Counted from the first letter of the stretch, positions 8,576 to 20,140 are shown. The stretch: 64,000 nt of DNA from Nectonema munidae (GCA_030549495.1 JAUIRK010000361.1:1-64000); one strand, 5' to 3'. A program made the numbers and translations. The notes: generated by a model from the sequence alone, not told the origin.

Positions 8576-11395
8576 TCATTGCTTGTGAGAGGTAATGAAT
8601 TTTGAAATATCAAATTGTTCTTTATACTGCATGCTAATCTGGTCATAGTCTTCATGCTCCATTTCATCAATGATCTTTTTCAAGGAAATTTTACTAGATA
8701 GTTCTTTATCACAAGTATTTACATTATTTTTACTATTTGAGTCATTTGAATAGGATAAGAGACTAAAAAAGTTTGAGGAAGATATCATGGTTGACGCATC
8801 TCTATTTTCGTTGCTTACAACGTTTGATGCTATATTCAATTTAAAGGCTTGTAAATTTATGATTTTATCTTCAAGAGTGCCTTTAGTTATTAGTCTATAC
8901 ACATTCACAACTTTCTTCTGACCAATTCTATGAGCTCTATCCATTGCTTGCAAGTCTTTCATCGGATTCCAATCTATTTCAGCAAAAATAACGGTATCCG
9001 CTGTGTGTAAGTTTAGACCTAACCCTGCTATGTGTGTTGTAAGTAGCATAACTTTAATGCTCATATCACTATTAAATTGATCAACGGCATTCTGCCTTTC
9101 TTTCACTGGAATTGAAGAACTCAATACCAAATACTTAATATCAGGAAAAAGAGAATCAAGGAGATCCGTTTTAACTTTTTGAAGCATACCATTTAACTGG
9201 AAAAAGATTAGAACTCGGTGACTCTCATCGTTTTCACCGTATTCACTGCCAAAACCACAGTCATAAAGAAGTTGTTTTAAAGCAAGCATTTTGGATGAAT
9301 GTGCGATGTCTTGCAGTGGTACTTTAAGATCAACCACCAAACGATGAGAATTATCAACTACAAAAGAGGGATGATTGCAAAGTTTGCGCAGATAAGTAAA
9401 TACTTGGAAAATGTCAATTTTATTAGTTTTTTCTATGATACCTTTCTTATTCAGATGATTTTCAACAAATTCCGTGTAGAGATCTCTTTGCAGGTGAGTT
9501 AAATTGCAGTAGTAGTCTTGAATAATTTTTGGCGGCAAATCTTTAAGCACATCACTTTTCAAACGTCTTAAGATGAAGGGAAGCATTTGTTTGTGGAGAG
9601 ATCGTATCGCGTTTAATCCTGAGGACTGTTCTTTCGAATTTTTAGAAGTATAACTTACTTGAATAGGCTTGCTGTATTCTGAAACAAAATTTTTTTCACT
9701 TTTTAAATATCCCGGCATAAGAAAATTGAAAAGAGACCACAGCTCACAAACATTGTTCTGTATTGGTGTACCAGTGAGAATAAGTCTATGCTTTGACATC
9801 AAAAGATTCAAAGCCAGAGTTATTTTAGATCTAGGATTTTTTATAATATGTCCTTCATCTAATACAATATAAAACCATGTATATAGTGAAAACTCTTCGG
9901 TATGCTTTCTAATAGAATCATACGATGTTATGATAATATCATTTTTGATAAGGCTTTCTTTCAGGGATATCTTCTTCACGTTATCACTGCAATCATAATA
10001 AATAAGAGCAGATAAATAAGTTTTTGTAAAAGACTTTATTTCGTTGAACCAATGGTTTAAAAGGGTTGTGGGACAAACAATTAAAGAACATAAGTGATCT
10101 CTATATGCACAATTCCTTGACTCATTTTTTGGAAATTTATGTTTCATACAAAGCAAGCAAATCGTTTGTAAAGTTTTGCCAAGTCCCATATCATCTGCTA
10201 GAATGCCATTTAAAGAATATTTATTGAGGAAACAAAGCCAATTGACTCCTATTTTTTGGTATGGACGAAGAGTTGCTTTTATTTCTTCAGGAATTTCATT
10301 ATTGTTAAATTTAGCATTAATAAATTGATCAACAAATAATATAGACTCTTTGTAATCATGTTCTAATCTAGGATTCAAATTAGATGGAATAGATGATAAA
10401 TCCATCAAAGGTAATAACTTAATTACTTGGGAAAAGACAAAGTTTGACGCTTGCCGTATTTCAGGTTCAACATCGTTCAACGCAGGAATTACAAATGATA
10501 GGAATAGACAACAGAAAGATATAATGACATTGCAATTTTCATCATACTGGATAATATATAATAAAAGTTCGAATGCACCAAGTCTACAATCACTAGATAT
10601 CAAAGAATTATTGACGTATACGTTATCTAAAAGAAAGTGCATTGTTTTCGTTGGGTGAGTTTTAAATATTTCAATCAAAGAGTATACTGTCATAAATCTA
10701 ACAACATTCACTGAATGAAATAGGCAAACTCTACAAAACTCTTGCATCCAAAAAAGATCTTTGTCATCGAAGGCAATTAAAGGCCCTACACAGCGAAATA
10801 AAGACAAACCAGGAATGATATTGTTGGCAATTTGAACAGAATTACAAGTTTTGGAAGCTAAAGATATTGTTTCCTTTAATGTTTTTTCAATAAACGGAAG
10901 ATAGAAAAATAGTTTTGATTGAAATTTTGTAGATAAAAATCTTAAAATAAAAAATGAATTGTTATATTCAGTAGAAAAAAAGTTTTGATCTAAAAATTTA
11001 CATTGAGATTTGCCTATTTTTAAAATTGTCAGGGAAATAATGGCAGAAAGTTCCTTATTATAATCGCTTGAATTATATATAAAGGATGGTAAACATTGCA
11101 CTAAATTCTTTAATATTTTTTCATTTGGACAAGGAATACGAGCAACTGAAGATTTAAGGAGAGACGCTAAAGACTCAGAAACAATCGGCAAAAGTGATTT
11201 AGGACAGTTGTTAGATCGAATCAAAACCATTATTGGAGAAATCAAAGGTGTTAGGCGAATGTGACTTGTATCGAGATACGAAGATAACAAAGCAACAGAA
11301 TGAAGGCAGTTTGAACGATACGACAATTTGAGATGTGATTCGAAAGTTAGTTCATACACTTTTTTTAACGAGTCTAATACCTCTGTCAAAAATTT
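8576..11395 (-). CDS. BTAF1: BTAF1 last exon: end of HEAT array and complete Snf2 ATPase motor
   Basis: One 939-codon exon with an acceptor TTATTTTAG just before 11395 and a TGA stop at 8576. Counting from 11389, residues 1-330 are HEAT-like helices (PCPNEKILKNL near 86 is shared with human). The motor starts near 370: motif I DDMGLGKTLQT 399-409, motif II DEGH 511-514 (DEGH is the BTAF1 form of DEAH), motif III LTGTPIQNN 538-546, LPPKIIQDYYC 618-628, LRKLCNHP 667-674, LLTTHIAGLGLNL 782-794, and motif VI AMDRAHRIGQ 815-824. The tail keeps SLKKIIDEM as in the C-terminal end of orthologues. Oddity: residues 754-760 read LVLSSSI where Snf2 enzymes normally have a LDGS core. The exon has no frame breaks, so the gene is probably functional. 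Confidence 0.96.
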   Translation of the reverse strand, partial: KFLTEVLDSLKKVYELTFESHLKLSYRSNCLHSVALLSSYLDTSHIRLTPLISPIMVLIRSNNCPKSLLPIVSESLASLLKSSVARIPCPNEKILKNLVQCLPSFIYNSSDYNKELSAIISLTILKIGKSQCKFLDQNFFSTEYNNSFFILRFLSTKFQSKLFFYLPFIEKTLKETISLASKTCNSVQIANNIIPGLSLFRCVGPLIAFDDKDLFWMQEFCRVCLFHSVNVVRFMTVYSLIEIFKTHPTKTMHFLLDNVYVNNSLISSDCRLGAFELLLYIIQYDENCNVIISFCCLFLSFVIPALNDVEPEIRQASNFVFSQVIKLLPLMDLSSIPSNLNPRLEHDYKESILFVDQFINAKFNNNEIPEEIKATLRPYQKIGVNWLCFLNKYSLNGILADDMGLGKTLQTICLLCMKHKFPKNESRNCAYRDHLCSLIVCPTTLLNHWFNEIKSFTKTYLSALIYYDCSDNVKKISLKESLIKNDIIITSYDSIRKHTEEFSLYTWFYIVLDEGHIIKNPRSKITLALNLLMSKHRLILTGTPIQNNVCELWSLFNFLMPGYLKSEKNFVSEYSKPIQVSYTSKNSKEQSSGLNAIRSLHKQMLPFILRRLKSDVLKDLPPKIIQDYYCNLTHLQRDLYTEFVENHLNKKGIIEKTNKIDIFQVFTYLRKLCNHPSFVVDNSHRLVVDLKVPLQDIAHSSKMLALKQLLYDCGFGSEYGENDESHRVLIFFQLNGMLQKVKTDLLDSLFPDIKYLVLSSSIPVKERQNAVDQFNSDMSIKVMLLTTHIAGLGLNLHTADTVIFAEIDWNPMKDLQAMDRAHRIGQKKVVNVYRLITKGTLEDKIINLQAFKLNIASNVVSNENRDASTMISSSNFFSLLSYSNDSNSKNNVNTCDKELSSKISLKKIIDEMEHEDYDQISMQYKEQFDISKFITSHKQ

Positions 11396-11447
11396 CTAAA
11401 ATAAAAAAGGATTAAAAAGTATTCGCATTAAAAGCAAAAAATATTAC

Positions 11448-11765
11448 CACCTTTTCCTTAGGTATGATTTCATTGATCAAAAAGTCATTCATGAAATCTA
11501 TCAATACCTTGGCAGAGTCCAGGCTGAAATAAACACAATCTTTTAAAGAATTTGGAAAGGATGTATCTAAAGATTTTTTATCAATCATTTTAAGAACATA
11601 ATCTTTTAAGGTTTGGCATAGCAATTGAATTTCAGCTAATGAAGACGCACTTTCATCAAAGTAAATGGAGTGGGATAAATTTTCTTCTAGCAAAGCTTTT
11701 ATTGAATCTTGACCAAATAAGTTATTGTCTTTAATTAAATCGGAATCGTCGTTATAATTTGCATC
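11448..11765 (-). CDS. BTAF1: BTAF1 exon, HEAT region
   Basis: Acceptor TTTTTACAG before 11765. Translation starts DANYNDDSDLIKDNN and includes SIYFDESASSLAEIQLLC, matching the human LYYDEIAVPF..MQNECKQL segment, then SLDSAKVLIDFMNDF. The donor is GTAATA after 11448 (a second GTGGTA three bases earlier in the exon would also keep phase). Phase 0 at both ends. Confidence 0.85.
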
Positions 11766-14700
11766 CTGTAAAAATGTTAAACATTAATATTAAGTTGTAG
11801 TATAACGGTTAATTCTGTTTTATAAAACATTTCAAACAATCCCATTATTATTTCGTTACACGAATACCTCGCGTCGTGTGTCTCGTCATAGCACGCTCTG
11901 CAATTTGAGTAATACTTTTCAGTCTGTTCAGAACGATTCGCTACAAATCCCACCTCCAATAGGCGCCACTCAGTGATTACTGTAAGAATCGGCGATAAAT
12001 ATTTTTGCAAACGATAATTATTTTAAAATATCTGCAATATTTTATCTTATACAAGTTCGTCCCATTTCTACTTTTCTTGATCAAAAAAATAAAATTATTA
12101 GAATTCATACACATAAAAATTTTAATTTCATAATATGAAATAAGTTGTAATTGTTAATAGAAAAATAGACACAGAAAAAGAAAAGACCTCATTGAATAAT
12201 TGAAAACCTCTTAAAATAGTGAGCAACCATGAAAAAATACCAAAATTAAAAACGGTTTTCTGTGATGAGTAAAAGAAGTTTCTAGAAAGTTTGAATGAGT
12301 AAATTTTTACTTATTTTCAATGAAGTGTGTGTCACAATTAACTCTATAGAACTCTTTTAAATTGCCCTAGGAGAATTCACTGTAAATAAAATAAAATAGG
12401 TATGAAATTTTAACATATATACAAATAAGACTCAAACATCAAATAACTTTACTAAGAAGATCAACACTTCATTCGTTTTTTAAAATATTGATTTGGTTGA
12501 AACTTCATGTATATTAAAATTTAAAAGTTATTAAAGAGAATGTAAAATTGACACAACAATCTAGAAAAACCCTAGCTGTATTTTTGAAATATATTTTTCA
12601 TACCAAAGAGTTTTTTTTATTTAGCTTTTATACTTTTTTTATATGTAAATATATTTAAAAATATTGTTTTCAACTTTTTATTTTATTTTTAAATGGACTC
12701 ATATTGCAAAGATTTTCCATGGTTGGTGTTCAAAATTGACAATAATTTGAAAATCTATTGGTGTAGTTTTGTTACAGAATAAGGAATATCAATAAAAACT
12801 TTTGGAAAATGGAGACTCTGGCGAAACAAAGAGTTAATTAAAAGAATACATTTAACCGATGATTAAAAGACATGCAAAGGAGCTGGTAAACTTAAAAAAC
12901 AACCAACATTAAAAAAGTCATTTATAATGTTTTCTGAAAAAAGATTGACATCAGAAGAAAAGTTCAAATCCGGAATAAAGGATTCTGTACTCATTCAATT
13001 TAGTGCTTTGAGTTTACTTTGCCACCAAGAACTTACTTTGATCAAAAGACGTCCTCTGCTTAACTTTGCAAATTTTGTTCTTAAGTCAAACTGCGAATAA
13101 TCTTTTTTAGATAGAGTTGTAAAAAAATAAAATATTCAAAGATACAATTGAGAAACCATGTAGTATTATTTTAGATGCTTCAAATGATATCTCTATGAAA
13201 AAAACTTTAAGATAGAGCAATGCTTTAAAATAAAGGTAGGAAAAAAGGGATGTTTAAACATTTGTCTGATATGGTGAGATCAAAGAGAAGGCTTAAATAT
13301 AAAAAATCTGTTTTGTATCATGTGCATTGCGCATCTCATCGTCTAGCACTTGCTTTAGATGACGTTAGAAGAATGATCTTCGAGTTAAAGATTTCCTTCA
13401 AAAAGTTGATGGGTTATGTAGAGATCTTATAATTTCTTTTCCAGAAATAGCATGAATAGAATTGAGTTTTGCAAACTATCTAAAGTTTGGAATAAACAAG
13501 ATACAATGCCAACATCACTGATTGAAACTAGATGGATTGGAAGATACCGTTGTATTGATGTGTTCAATCAATGCCAGTAACAAGTACTTGCTCATGAATT
13601 CAAATTCTCGACTCAAAAATACTAGTGAAGGTATTTTAATTCAAACATTTTTGATAAAAGATCTAGATTGTTTAATGATTTATGTTGTATATTAAAGGTT
13701 TTTGCTATACTTAGCCAACAAACTCAGATAAAAGACAGGACTATTTGGAAATGCTTTACAGCGATTGAAAGGCTCGTAATAAGTTAGAATTTTGTAAAAA
13801 TTTAAGTTTTGAAGGTAAAGAATTGAGAATGTTTTTTTGGTGCAAGGAATTTCTTATACAGAGATTTTCGTTTTGTCGAAAAATATGCAATAACAGAGAA
13901 ATTAATATGTATCAAGCGCGCAGCAAAAGAAGCCGAAATTGGGAAATATTTTCAAACTTTGATAGATATAGTGACATGTATTCATGCTTTTTCATCTGGA
14001 ATGGAGCGTTTATTTTCATGCCAAAATCGAATAAAATACAAATATCGTGTATGTTTGAAAACAGATAAACTCGATCAACTTTTAGCCGTTCGTCTTAAAG
14101 CTGCTTTTGAAAATAAATACAGAAACACATTTGGTTAATGTCTTACCAAATGATGAGAACTTTTTTGAACTAAATGATTCTGATGGAAACATTTCAGATC
14201 AGATTCTGACTCCTTTTCTTCTGCTGATGAATGCGAAATTGATCTCTACTTAAAATATAACAATAATTGGTCAAACTGGGAAGATAATGAAATAGATGAT
14301 TTGTCTGAAGCTTGGAAATAGTATTCAGAAACCGAAGAATCAAAAAAATATTATTCATTAAATGATAATAAACTTTTAGCAAAATGTTAATTATAAAACT
14401 TAATTGTTGTTGTGTAATATGTACATATTTCTTTCAAAATAAACTTGAATTGATAATGTTTACAATTTTTTATAAAAACATGTTAAAAAAATTCCGTTTA
14501 AATGTATTATTTTTCGCCAATGGGTAGCCGAAAAAGCTTAGTGTAAGCACTGGCGTAACTAATATTCGACCACAACGGATGTCTTTAAATTTCTTCAATT
14601 TAAGCGCTCAATATTAAAACTTATATTATTTCATTTTTCATTCTAAACATCAATTTCTTTTAACTATAAATAAATACTAAATATTTACTATTTGAACAAT

Positions 14701-14840
14701 TTGAAATTTAATACAAATACAATTTTTTAATATAACTTGAATATTAATTAGATAAGAACCAATTATTATTTTATTTATAAAAGTCATGCTTCATATAGGG
14801 TGGATTCATTCAGAATAGTATTTTAGAATAACCAATTAAC
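11766..14840. other. BTAF1 intron with hAT relic
   Basis: No host exon seen. It carries a GC-richer patch at about 11,850-11,990 of unknown origin, and the plus-strand hAT relic described separately. The rest is AT-rich sequence without features. Confidence 0.6.
12720..14395 (+). pseudogene. Decayed hAT transposase (ZNF862/C17orf113-like) in a BTAF1 intron
   Basis: Plus-strand fragments in hAT order: LVFKIDNNLKIYWCSF, then RLTSEEKFKSGIKDSV at about 12,950, then SVLYHVHCASHRLALALDDV at 13,303-13,362, which is the hAT C-x2-H region (HCxAHRLALA), and near 14,000 IHAFSSGMERLFSCQNRIK followed by KLDQLLAVRLKAA, the dimerisation end. Many stops and frame changes lie between. It lies opposite to BTAF1, so it would be spliced out. 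Confidence 0.6.
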
Positions 14841-15187
14841 TGGGAGGTAATGAAGAATTAGAAATTTAAATGATGATAAAAAAATTACTAAGTTGTTATG
14901 ATCATTTTGTGAGGTAGAAGAAACACATTTGCAGTAAAAATAGAGAAAAGACGCAACAACTATTCGATGAGTGTAGGACTTTGAAGATAGGTTAAGGCAA
15001 ATAAAATCTGTGAATTGAGGAGAGGATGCAATAGGAGAAATGCGGTGAGAGAAGAGAGCAAGTAGAGACGCAGCGTTCAAGCGAGTTTGCAAAATATCAT
15101 CGTCACGTGTACTATTGTTCTCGGGAAGATTGAAGTTGGCATAGCCTGATATGTAGAAGAGAGTTGAGTTATTGTCTACTTGAAAAG
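14841..15187 (-). CDS. BTAF1: BTAF1 exon, HEAT region
   Basis: Acceptor TTCTTTCAAG before 15187, donor GTTAAT after 14841. Translation includes FYISGYANFNLPENN and DDILQTRLNAASLLALFS, matching human YIAGADTIMEDPATRDFVV and RARMMAAKLLGALC. Enters in phase 1 and leaves in phase 0, consistent with both neighbours. Confidence 0.85.
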
Positions 15188-15242
15188 CTTGAAAGAAGAA
15201 CACGTAATAAAAAGGCAGAAGAAGATATGAGGAGATACTTAC

Positions 15243-15387
15243 GTTGATCTAAGCTTTGGAAGAGCAGCGACGAATCAATGGACGAAGTGGGTAAAGACAT
15301 AGCGAGACAAAACCAAGTTGATACTTTTGACACAAAAATGTGCACTGCAGTCTCTATGTCAAGACTCGTTACAACCTTCTGCCATAC
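15243..15387 (-). CDS. BTAF1: BTAF1 exon, HEAT region
   Basis: Acceptor TTTTTTCAG, perfect donor GTAAGT. Translation VWQKVVTSLDIETAV and STWFCLAMSLPTSSID aligns with human VWMELLSKASVQYVV and GAWLCLMMQPSHLPID. Phase 0 in, phase 1 out. Confidence 0.88.
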
Positions 15388-16408
15388 CTGAAAAAGGGTT
15401 TGAATCCACAAATATAACATTTTCTCAGCATCATATAATCCTACCTCTACTCGTTGTATTACTGCTAGTCATCATTGTTAAAGAAAAAAATGATCAGGGG
15501 ATAATTTTTAATCAGATAATAATACACTTGATGCGTTTTATGAAATAGTGGTTCCCAAAGAAGTGGGCAACGCCCCCAAGAGTCCGTTTTGAAATACTTA
15601 TGGCACGCTGTAAAAAGTTACGAATAACAAGTACTAGCTATTAAAACTTTTTTCTTGATTCAAACAAAGAAATATTCTGTATAATTTTTTGAATAGTTAT
15701 ATTTTAGAAAATAGTTAATATAAGTAGATATAAATTTTGAATAACAAAGTTCTAATTCTCTTTCCACTATTCGGAAATCACTAAAATATTTTCGATCTTT
15801 CGGACAGATTGAATAGTTAAAAATGGATTTAGCGCTTTAAATAAAGAAAGAAAGCGAATAGATATAGTATGATATCAGAATTGATTTCAGTAATATCCAA
15901 CCAAACATTTAAATTTATAAGATATTACAAAACAAGTTAAAACCTAACTTAAAGATCACATGGATTTCTGTTCATTTTTTCATTCTGAAACAAAATATAA
16001 GGGCCGCATTACCTTGGAACAATGTCGTCTATAGAATAATGTCTAGAACAGGAAACGTTTTGGAAACACTGTTATGAAAATGAAGCCATATACGTGTAGG
16101 AAAAATAAAGAATATTATTTTTTTTTGAAAAATGTAAACAGGTTGGTATCAATTTTTCTTGAATTTTTTTTGAATACAACTTCATCTAGGGAAATGTTTA
16201 ACGAAAAAGGGAAAAGATCGTATTTTAGTGAAAAGTGAATATAGCATTGAAAACTAAAAATGCAATCAAATCCTAACTAGAATATTTTAATTGAGGTAGT
16301 CTGTCAAAGTGAGGTGTAAGGATAAGATTGAGATACAAGGATGAATACTGAATAGCGAATAGTAATGGAGTGGGAATATATGCAAATAAAATTCGAGGCT
16401 GAGCTTAC
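15388..16408. other. BTAF1 intron with hAT-like end and dispersed repeat
   Basis: At 15546 a sequence begins TAGTGGTTCCCAAAG and continues GTGGGCAACGCCCCC, a widespread hAT terminal form. The part around 15,780-15,910 resembles 33,880-33,990 (shared GATATCAGAATT and CAGTAATATC-type blocks), so it belongs to a dispersed repeat. No second end was found. Confidence 0.4.
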
Positions 16409-16525
16409 TTGTTGAATAAGATTCCAATGCTCTTTTTTTGAACGGATGATGGTTATTTGGAAAAGATGTAGTAAAACTACTTTTGATGCATCTTGAAAAA
16501 GCTTTGAAATGTTTCCTCTTTCACA
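16409..16525 (-). CDS. BTAF1: BTAF1 exon, HEAT region
   Basis: 39 codons in phase 0 on both sides, donor GTAAGC. Translation CERGNISKLFQDASKVVLL then HLFQITIIRSKKEHWNLIQ, corresponding to human IFQFCVLESSQEILDLIH. The intron to the previous exon is only 51 bases. Confidence 0.82.
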
Positions 16526-16576
16526 CTTTAATAGCAAAATTTAATTTAGAAATTTGAAAAAAGTTCTAAAATTTAC

Positions 16577-16761
16577 ATCTAAAGAGTTTGCATTTGTTGA
16601 CTTCTTGAGCAACAAAAACAAGTCAATCTCGTGTAGTAGTGTTTGCAAGGCGCGAGTCTGTAGATCAAAATTGGACTCATTGTAAAGAAGTTTAATAAGA
16701 ATCTTTATATCACGCTCATAAACAACTCTATCATTGGATAAATAGGTTATTGCATGCATTT
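16577..16761 (-). CDS. BTAF1: BTAF1 exon, HEAT region
   Basis: Acceptor TTTTTTTAG and donor GTAAAT. Translation begins MHAITYLSNDRVVYERD and includes TRALQTLLHEIDLFLL, corresponding to human SSVRRAALETLFTLLS. The first two bases complete a split codon, which fits the phase-1 end of the exon at 17545-17677. Confidence 0.78.
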
Positions 16762-17544
16762 CTAAAAAAATCAAAAATATGTGGTGAGACTTTGAGGTTA
16801 TTAAATTTTGTTTAATTTGGATATGGTATGGAGGTTTTTAAATATCTTTTTAACTTAAATTAGTTCATAAAAGTGCATCTAAATCTCAACTATCTTTGAA
16901 TCAAAAGGAAAATACCACATCGAAATTATTAGCAGCAAAAGGAATGGATAGTAAATTAAAATTTTAGAAGAATAAAAAAATGAATGACTTGAACGCACCA
17001 AAAACAAAAAAGTCCCAAAAGTATTGTGTCCAACGTTTATGGGATAGACACTCAGGAAAATTTATAAGTATTCCCATAGAAACAGCCACAAAAAATAAAT
17101 GTGTTTTACCTCTTATGGTTTCACTCTTTTCTATCGATTATATGTGTATTGTTTTGTTGTATCCATTATGTTTGTATTGTGTTAAACATGTTAGCATTTT
17201 ACAAAATAATGCAGATTGTTGTGAAAGCAAGACATGGTCGCATTCTCGTGAGTAAAAATGAGGATTGGGACCAGATAAAGTGGTCTCAAACCTGAATAGA
17301 GAGTTGGCCTTTTTAGAGGACGTAAAAACCATGTTAAAAGATAGGGAAAATATTGTAGTGTAGAAAAATTGTGGCAATAGAGAGCTGCATATTTTAAGGA
17401 GTTAGTCGCTTAGCGGGAGTCTACGGCACTTATGTGCTAGAATAGACTTTTTGATAAAGAGATCATGAGACGAATGTGGTCAGCGATTCAACGGTTGTCC
17501 ACCCGCTGGTTAAGTGTTGAAGATGAAAAAAAGTGTTAAAAAAC

Positions 17545-17677
17545 TTGAAAATTTGGAAAGAATAGAACTGATAAGTGTGAGTGTGTTCAGACTTGATACG
17601 GACAAGCACTCGTTCAGAAAATCATCACTATCATTCTTTAATAAAGAATTCCATACAGTTTGTAGTATTTGGTTCAC
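17545..17677 (-). CDS. BTAF1: BTAF1 exon, HEAT region
   Basis: Too short and AT-rich to show as an isolated frame, but clear by homology: VNQILQTVWNSLLKNDSDD and SLNTLTLISSILSKF match human VPFIINTLWDALLELDD and STNSIMTLLSSLL. Acceptor TTCATTTTAG; donor GTTTTT (weak, but the same form as at 23550). Phase 0 in, phase 1 out. Confidence 0.82.
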
Positions 17678-18608
17678 CTAAAATGAATTAGGAAAAATAT
17701 CAAAACAATCGAGGTTCGTTCTATTTAAAAATATTATAAAGTGCTAACAATTTTAAGACCCCTACTTGTAGGCAGATTAAATGCGACAACCAAACGTGGA
17801 CAGGAAAATTTTCTTAAAATTAGTACTTAGATGTTTGGTTGTTGTTAGCCCCTAGATTATACTATCTTTATATGAGTATAATCTATCAGCTCAAAACAAG
17901 GCTTTGTTTAAACTGAGAAAGTATTTCCATAAAAACAAATACTCTCAGGGAAAAGTGTAGAATTTTGTTACACTTTCGCAGCAGCAGCGATAAACCAGTG
18001 TAATTTCAGCCAACCCGCAAAAATCCACCATAACGTACTGCTGGCTTTTTGCAGGCTTCTACATATGGCTAGAAATAATATATATGATGAGTGTTGTGTG
18101 GGTGTTGATTGCAAACTGGACAGAGTGGATTTGTATGTGTTTTTGGATTTATCTTGTGAAGATATTCACGGAGCAATGGTGACTTGTTGGCTCTAAGTTT
18201 TTGGTCGAGGAATATTTATGAGCTTGTTATGTTTGAGTGTGGAGAGATAGACGGTTACCGCTTGTGTGTGTATTGCTTTGTTGACGCATGTTTGATTTTG
18301 ATTGTCTTCTTTGTTTTGACATGTGTCTAACATGTTTGGTGACAAAGTTAATTAGTAAGTCAGCTAGTAAAAAGTCGCATTTTTCGTAATTTTTATCCGT
18401 CAATATTTTTAAGTCATACTCATAAATAGCAATTGCATACTTTACACACGAATAAAAACAATCTTAAAATTTGTGTTTTTTGCCTTTTCTAGAAATAAGC
18501 ATTCAATTGAATAGTTTGATTCTATTTTAAAAGATAATAGTTAACTGGTACGACCTTAAAATTTATTGAAAATAATATTTTAAGCCCGTAAGCTTGCACT
18601 AGCTAGAG

Positions 18609-19184
18609 CAGTGAATCTTAACAGGTTCCGGCATCCCTTATACGAAAAAAATTAATCTCGTACAACCAACACAAAAAAATATATATTTTTTTTTATAAAA
18701 TACACAAACATTTATTAAAACAGATGAACAATTATTTAGAAATTGATGAGGCATTTGTTCCTGTTTAGTATCAATTATTTTGAGATCAAATACTTTTAAT
18801 TTAGTAGTTTTTAGCTGAGTGCAAGACGAATGAATCTAAACGATTTCTCGACTTGTTTTTAATTTGAAGAAAAGAGAAAGCCCCGTCTCACAAAGATATG
18901 TTGTTGCAAAAGGAATTAAAACAGGTAGTGCTTTTTTGATAAGGTTAAAAATGAAATCATTTGAGATGCCCAGGTGTATTTTTAACAAAGTTTATTAACC
19001 GGTTATCGACCAAAGTCGACTTTACAAAAATATGAATCGTCTGCGTTTATAAATGCTTTTTAATACAAATCTTCTGCTTTACATTAGATATCTTCTGATT
19101 ATTCTGGTCGATAACGGGTTAAGCTCTCTCGCACCCCCTATAACTCTCTCTAGTGTGTGCCTGCAGCAAGGTTAAGAGCCCCTG
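18609..19184. mobile_element. Non-autonomous hAT element with perfect 8-base target duplication
   Basis: The left end reads CAGTGAATCTTAACAGG; the reverse complement of the right end reads CAGGGGCTCTTAACCTT. Both are flanked directly by AGCTAGAG (18601-18608 and 19185-19192), the 8-base duplication expected of hAT. It is 576 bases long with no coding sequence, and it contains a nested piggyBac-type miniature element. Confidence 0.85.
18999..19118. mobile_element. piggyBac-type miniature element nested in the hAT element
   Basis: 120 bases bounded by TTAA on both sides (18995-18998, 19119-19122), the piggyBac target. The ends are inverted: CCGGTTATCGACCA against CCCGTTATCGACCA, 13 of 14 identical. 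The TCGTCTGCG motif at 19037-19045 is shared with similar small repeats near 36.0 and 46.9 kb. Confidence 0.75.
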
Positions 19185-19613
19185 AGCTAGAGTGTCAAAT
19201 TAGTCACATATACAGAGGCCTATGAAAATTAAATAAAAAAGCTCCTATATATGTGTGTTTGATTCGGTTGCCTTGCTTGCATTTCTGGATTTATCATGGT
19301 CACCAAAAAATGCTGTACTTGTTATTTTCATTCCTTATACCGCAATTTAAGAGTATTCCTTTTATTAATTTGTTTTCTTATTACAGGTAGAGAAATCTTA
19401 GATGATTTGATCGTCACGACCATGATATCAATGATTTTTCTATATTTCCATTTTATTTATTTTTGCTTTAAGTTTCAATTTTACTAAATGGGGCGCGTAA
19501 CTTAGACGGAGAGGCTTGGGCCAAGTGCTCTATAGTTGGCTACGTGGCTGACTGCAGGCCCATATATGTATAAATATTTATCAGAGAAATAAATCGATGA
19601 AAAAAGAAATTAC

Positions 19614-19739
19614 ATTGCACTGAGTGAAAGAAAAAAGATGGGAGGTAACAGGAATAAGAGCAGAAGCGGCAATAGATACAACGTCATCGCAGTCATCATT
19701 TAAAGCACGTAACAAAATAGAGATTGCTTGGGGAAAAAT
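19614..19739 (-). CDS. BTAF1: BTAF1 exon, HEAT region
   Basis: Acceptor GTTTGCAG before 19739, donor GTAATT after 19614. Translation IFPQAISILLRALNDDCDD then VVSIAASALIPVTSHLF matches human LLPKVLTRIIEGLQDLDDD and VRAVAAASLVPVVESLV. Phase 0 on both sides. Confidence 0.88.
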
Positions 19740-19813
19740 CTGCAAACATTAAAATAAGTCACTGTTGCAACCTGAATAATCCACGAAGGAGATACTATGA
19801 AAAGAATTCCTAC

Positions 19814-19987
19814 TTGTAAATCAAGCGCAACAATGTATTTAAGTGCCAGGCACGCGTTATGCCGAATCTGCCACTTCTTCATATCCAATAACTTAGAGAG
19901 TATATCTAGCAGACATGATAGCTTCGGATATGTTTTGCAGCAAATGCCAATAACTTGAGAGCATATTTCAAAAACAGGAGCGACAAT
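19814..19987 (-). CDS. BTAF1: BTAF1 exon, HEAT region
   Basis: 58 codons, acceptor AATTTTCAG, donor GTAGGA. Translation IVAPVFEICSQVIGICC then DMKKWQIRHNACLALKYIV matches human VVAPVRETCAQTLGVVL and QEQWEVRHGGLLGIKYAL. Phase 0 on both sides. Confidence 0.9.
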
Positions 19988-20140
19988 CTGAAAATTAAAT
20001 TCAAACAAAGAAATTTACATGCTAAACATTATATAAACTCTGATTCGCAAAGATTTACTCTAAATGTTATCATGTTTTCATGAATAGCTATAAATTTAGA
20101 AACTCTGAAGTTTATTCAAAGTAAAAAAAATTAAAAATAC

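Larger units (their letters stand above)
17678..19613. other. BTAF1 intron with miniature elements
   Basis: Contains the hAT miniature element at 18609-19184. At about 17,780-17,850 there is a short inverted repeat (ACAACCAAAC and GTTTGGTTGT) that may be another small element. The plus-strand open frame at 19296-19487 has no support. Confidence 0.5.

Noticed and set aside
11777-12010. Minus-strand frame in a BTAF1 intron as an extra BTAF1 exon
   Set aside because: The neighbouring exons join in phase and in homology without it. Its sequence (SNCRACYDETHDARYSC) matches nothing in BTAF1; probably part of an unidentified repeat.
15318-17295. Plus-strand frames at 15318-15548 and 16980-17295
   Set aside because: They overlap or face BTAF1 exons and introns and show no recognisable protein.
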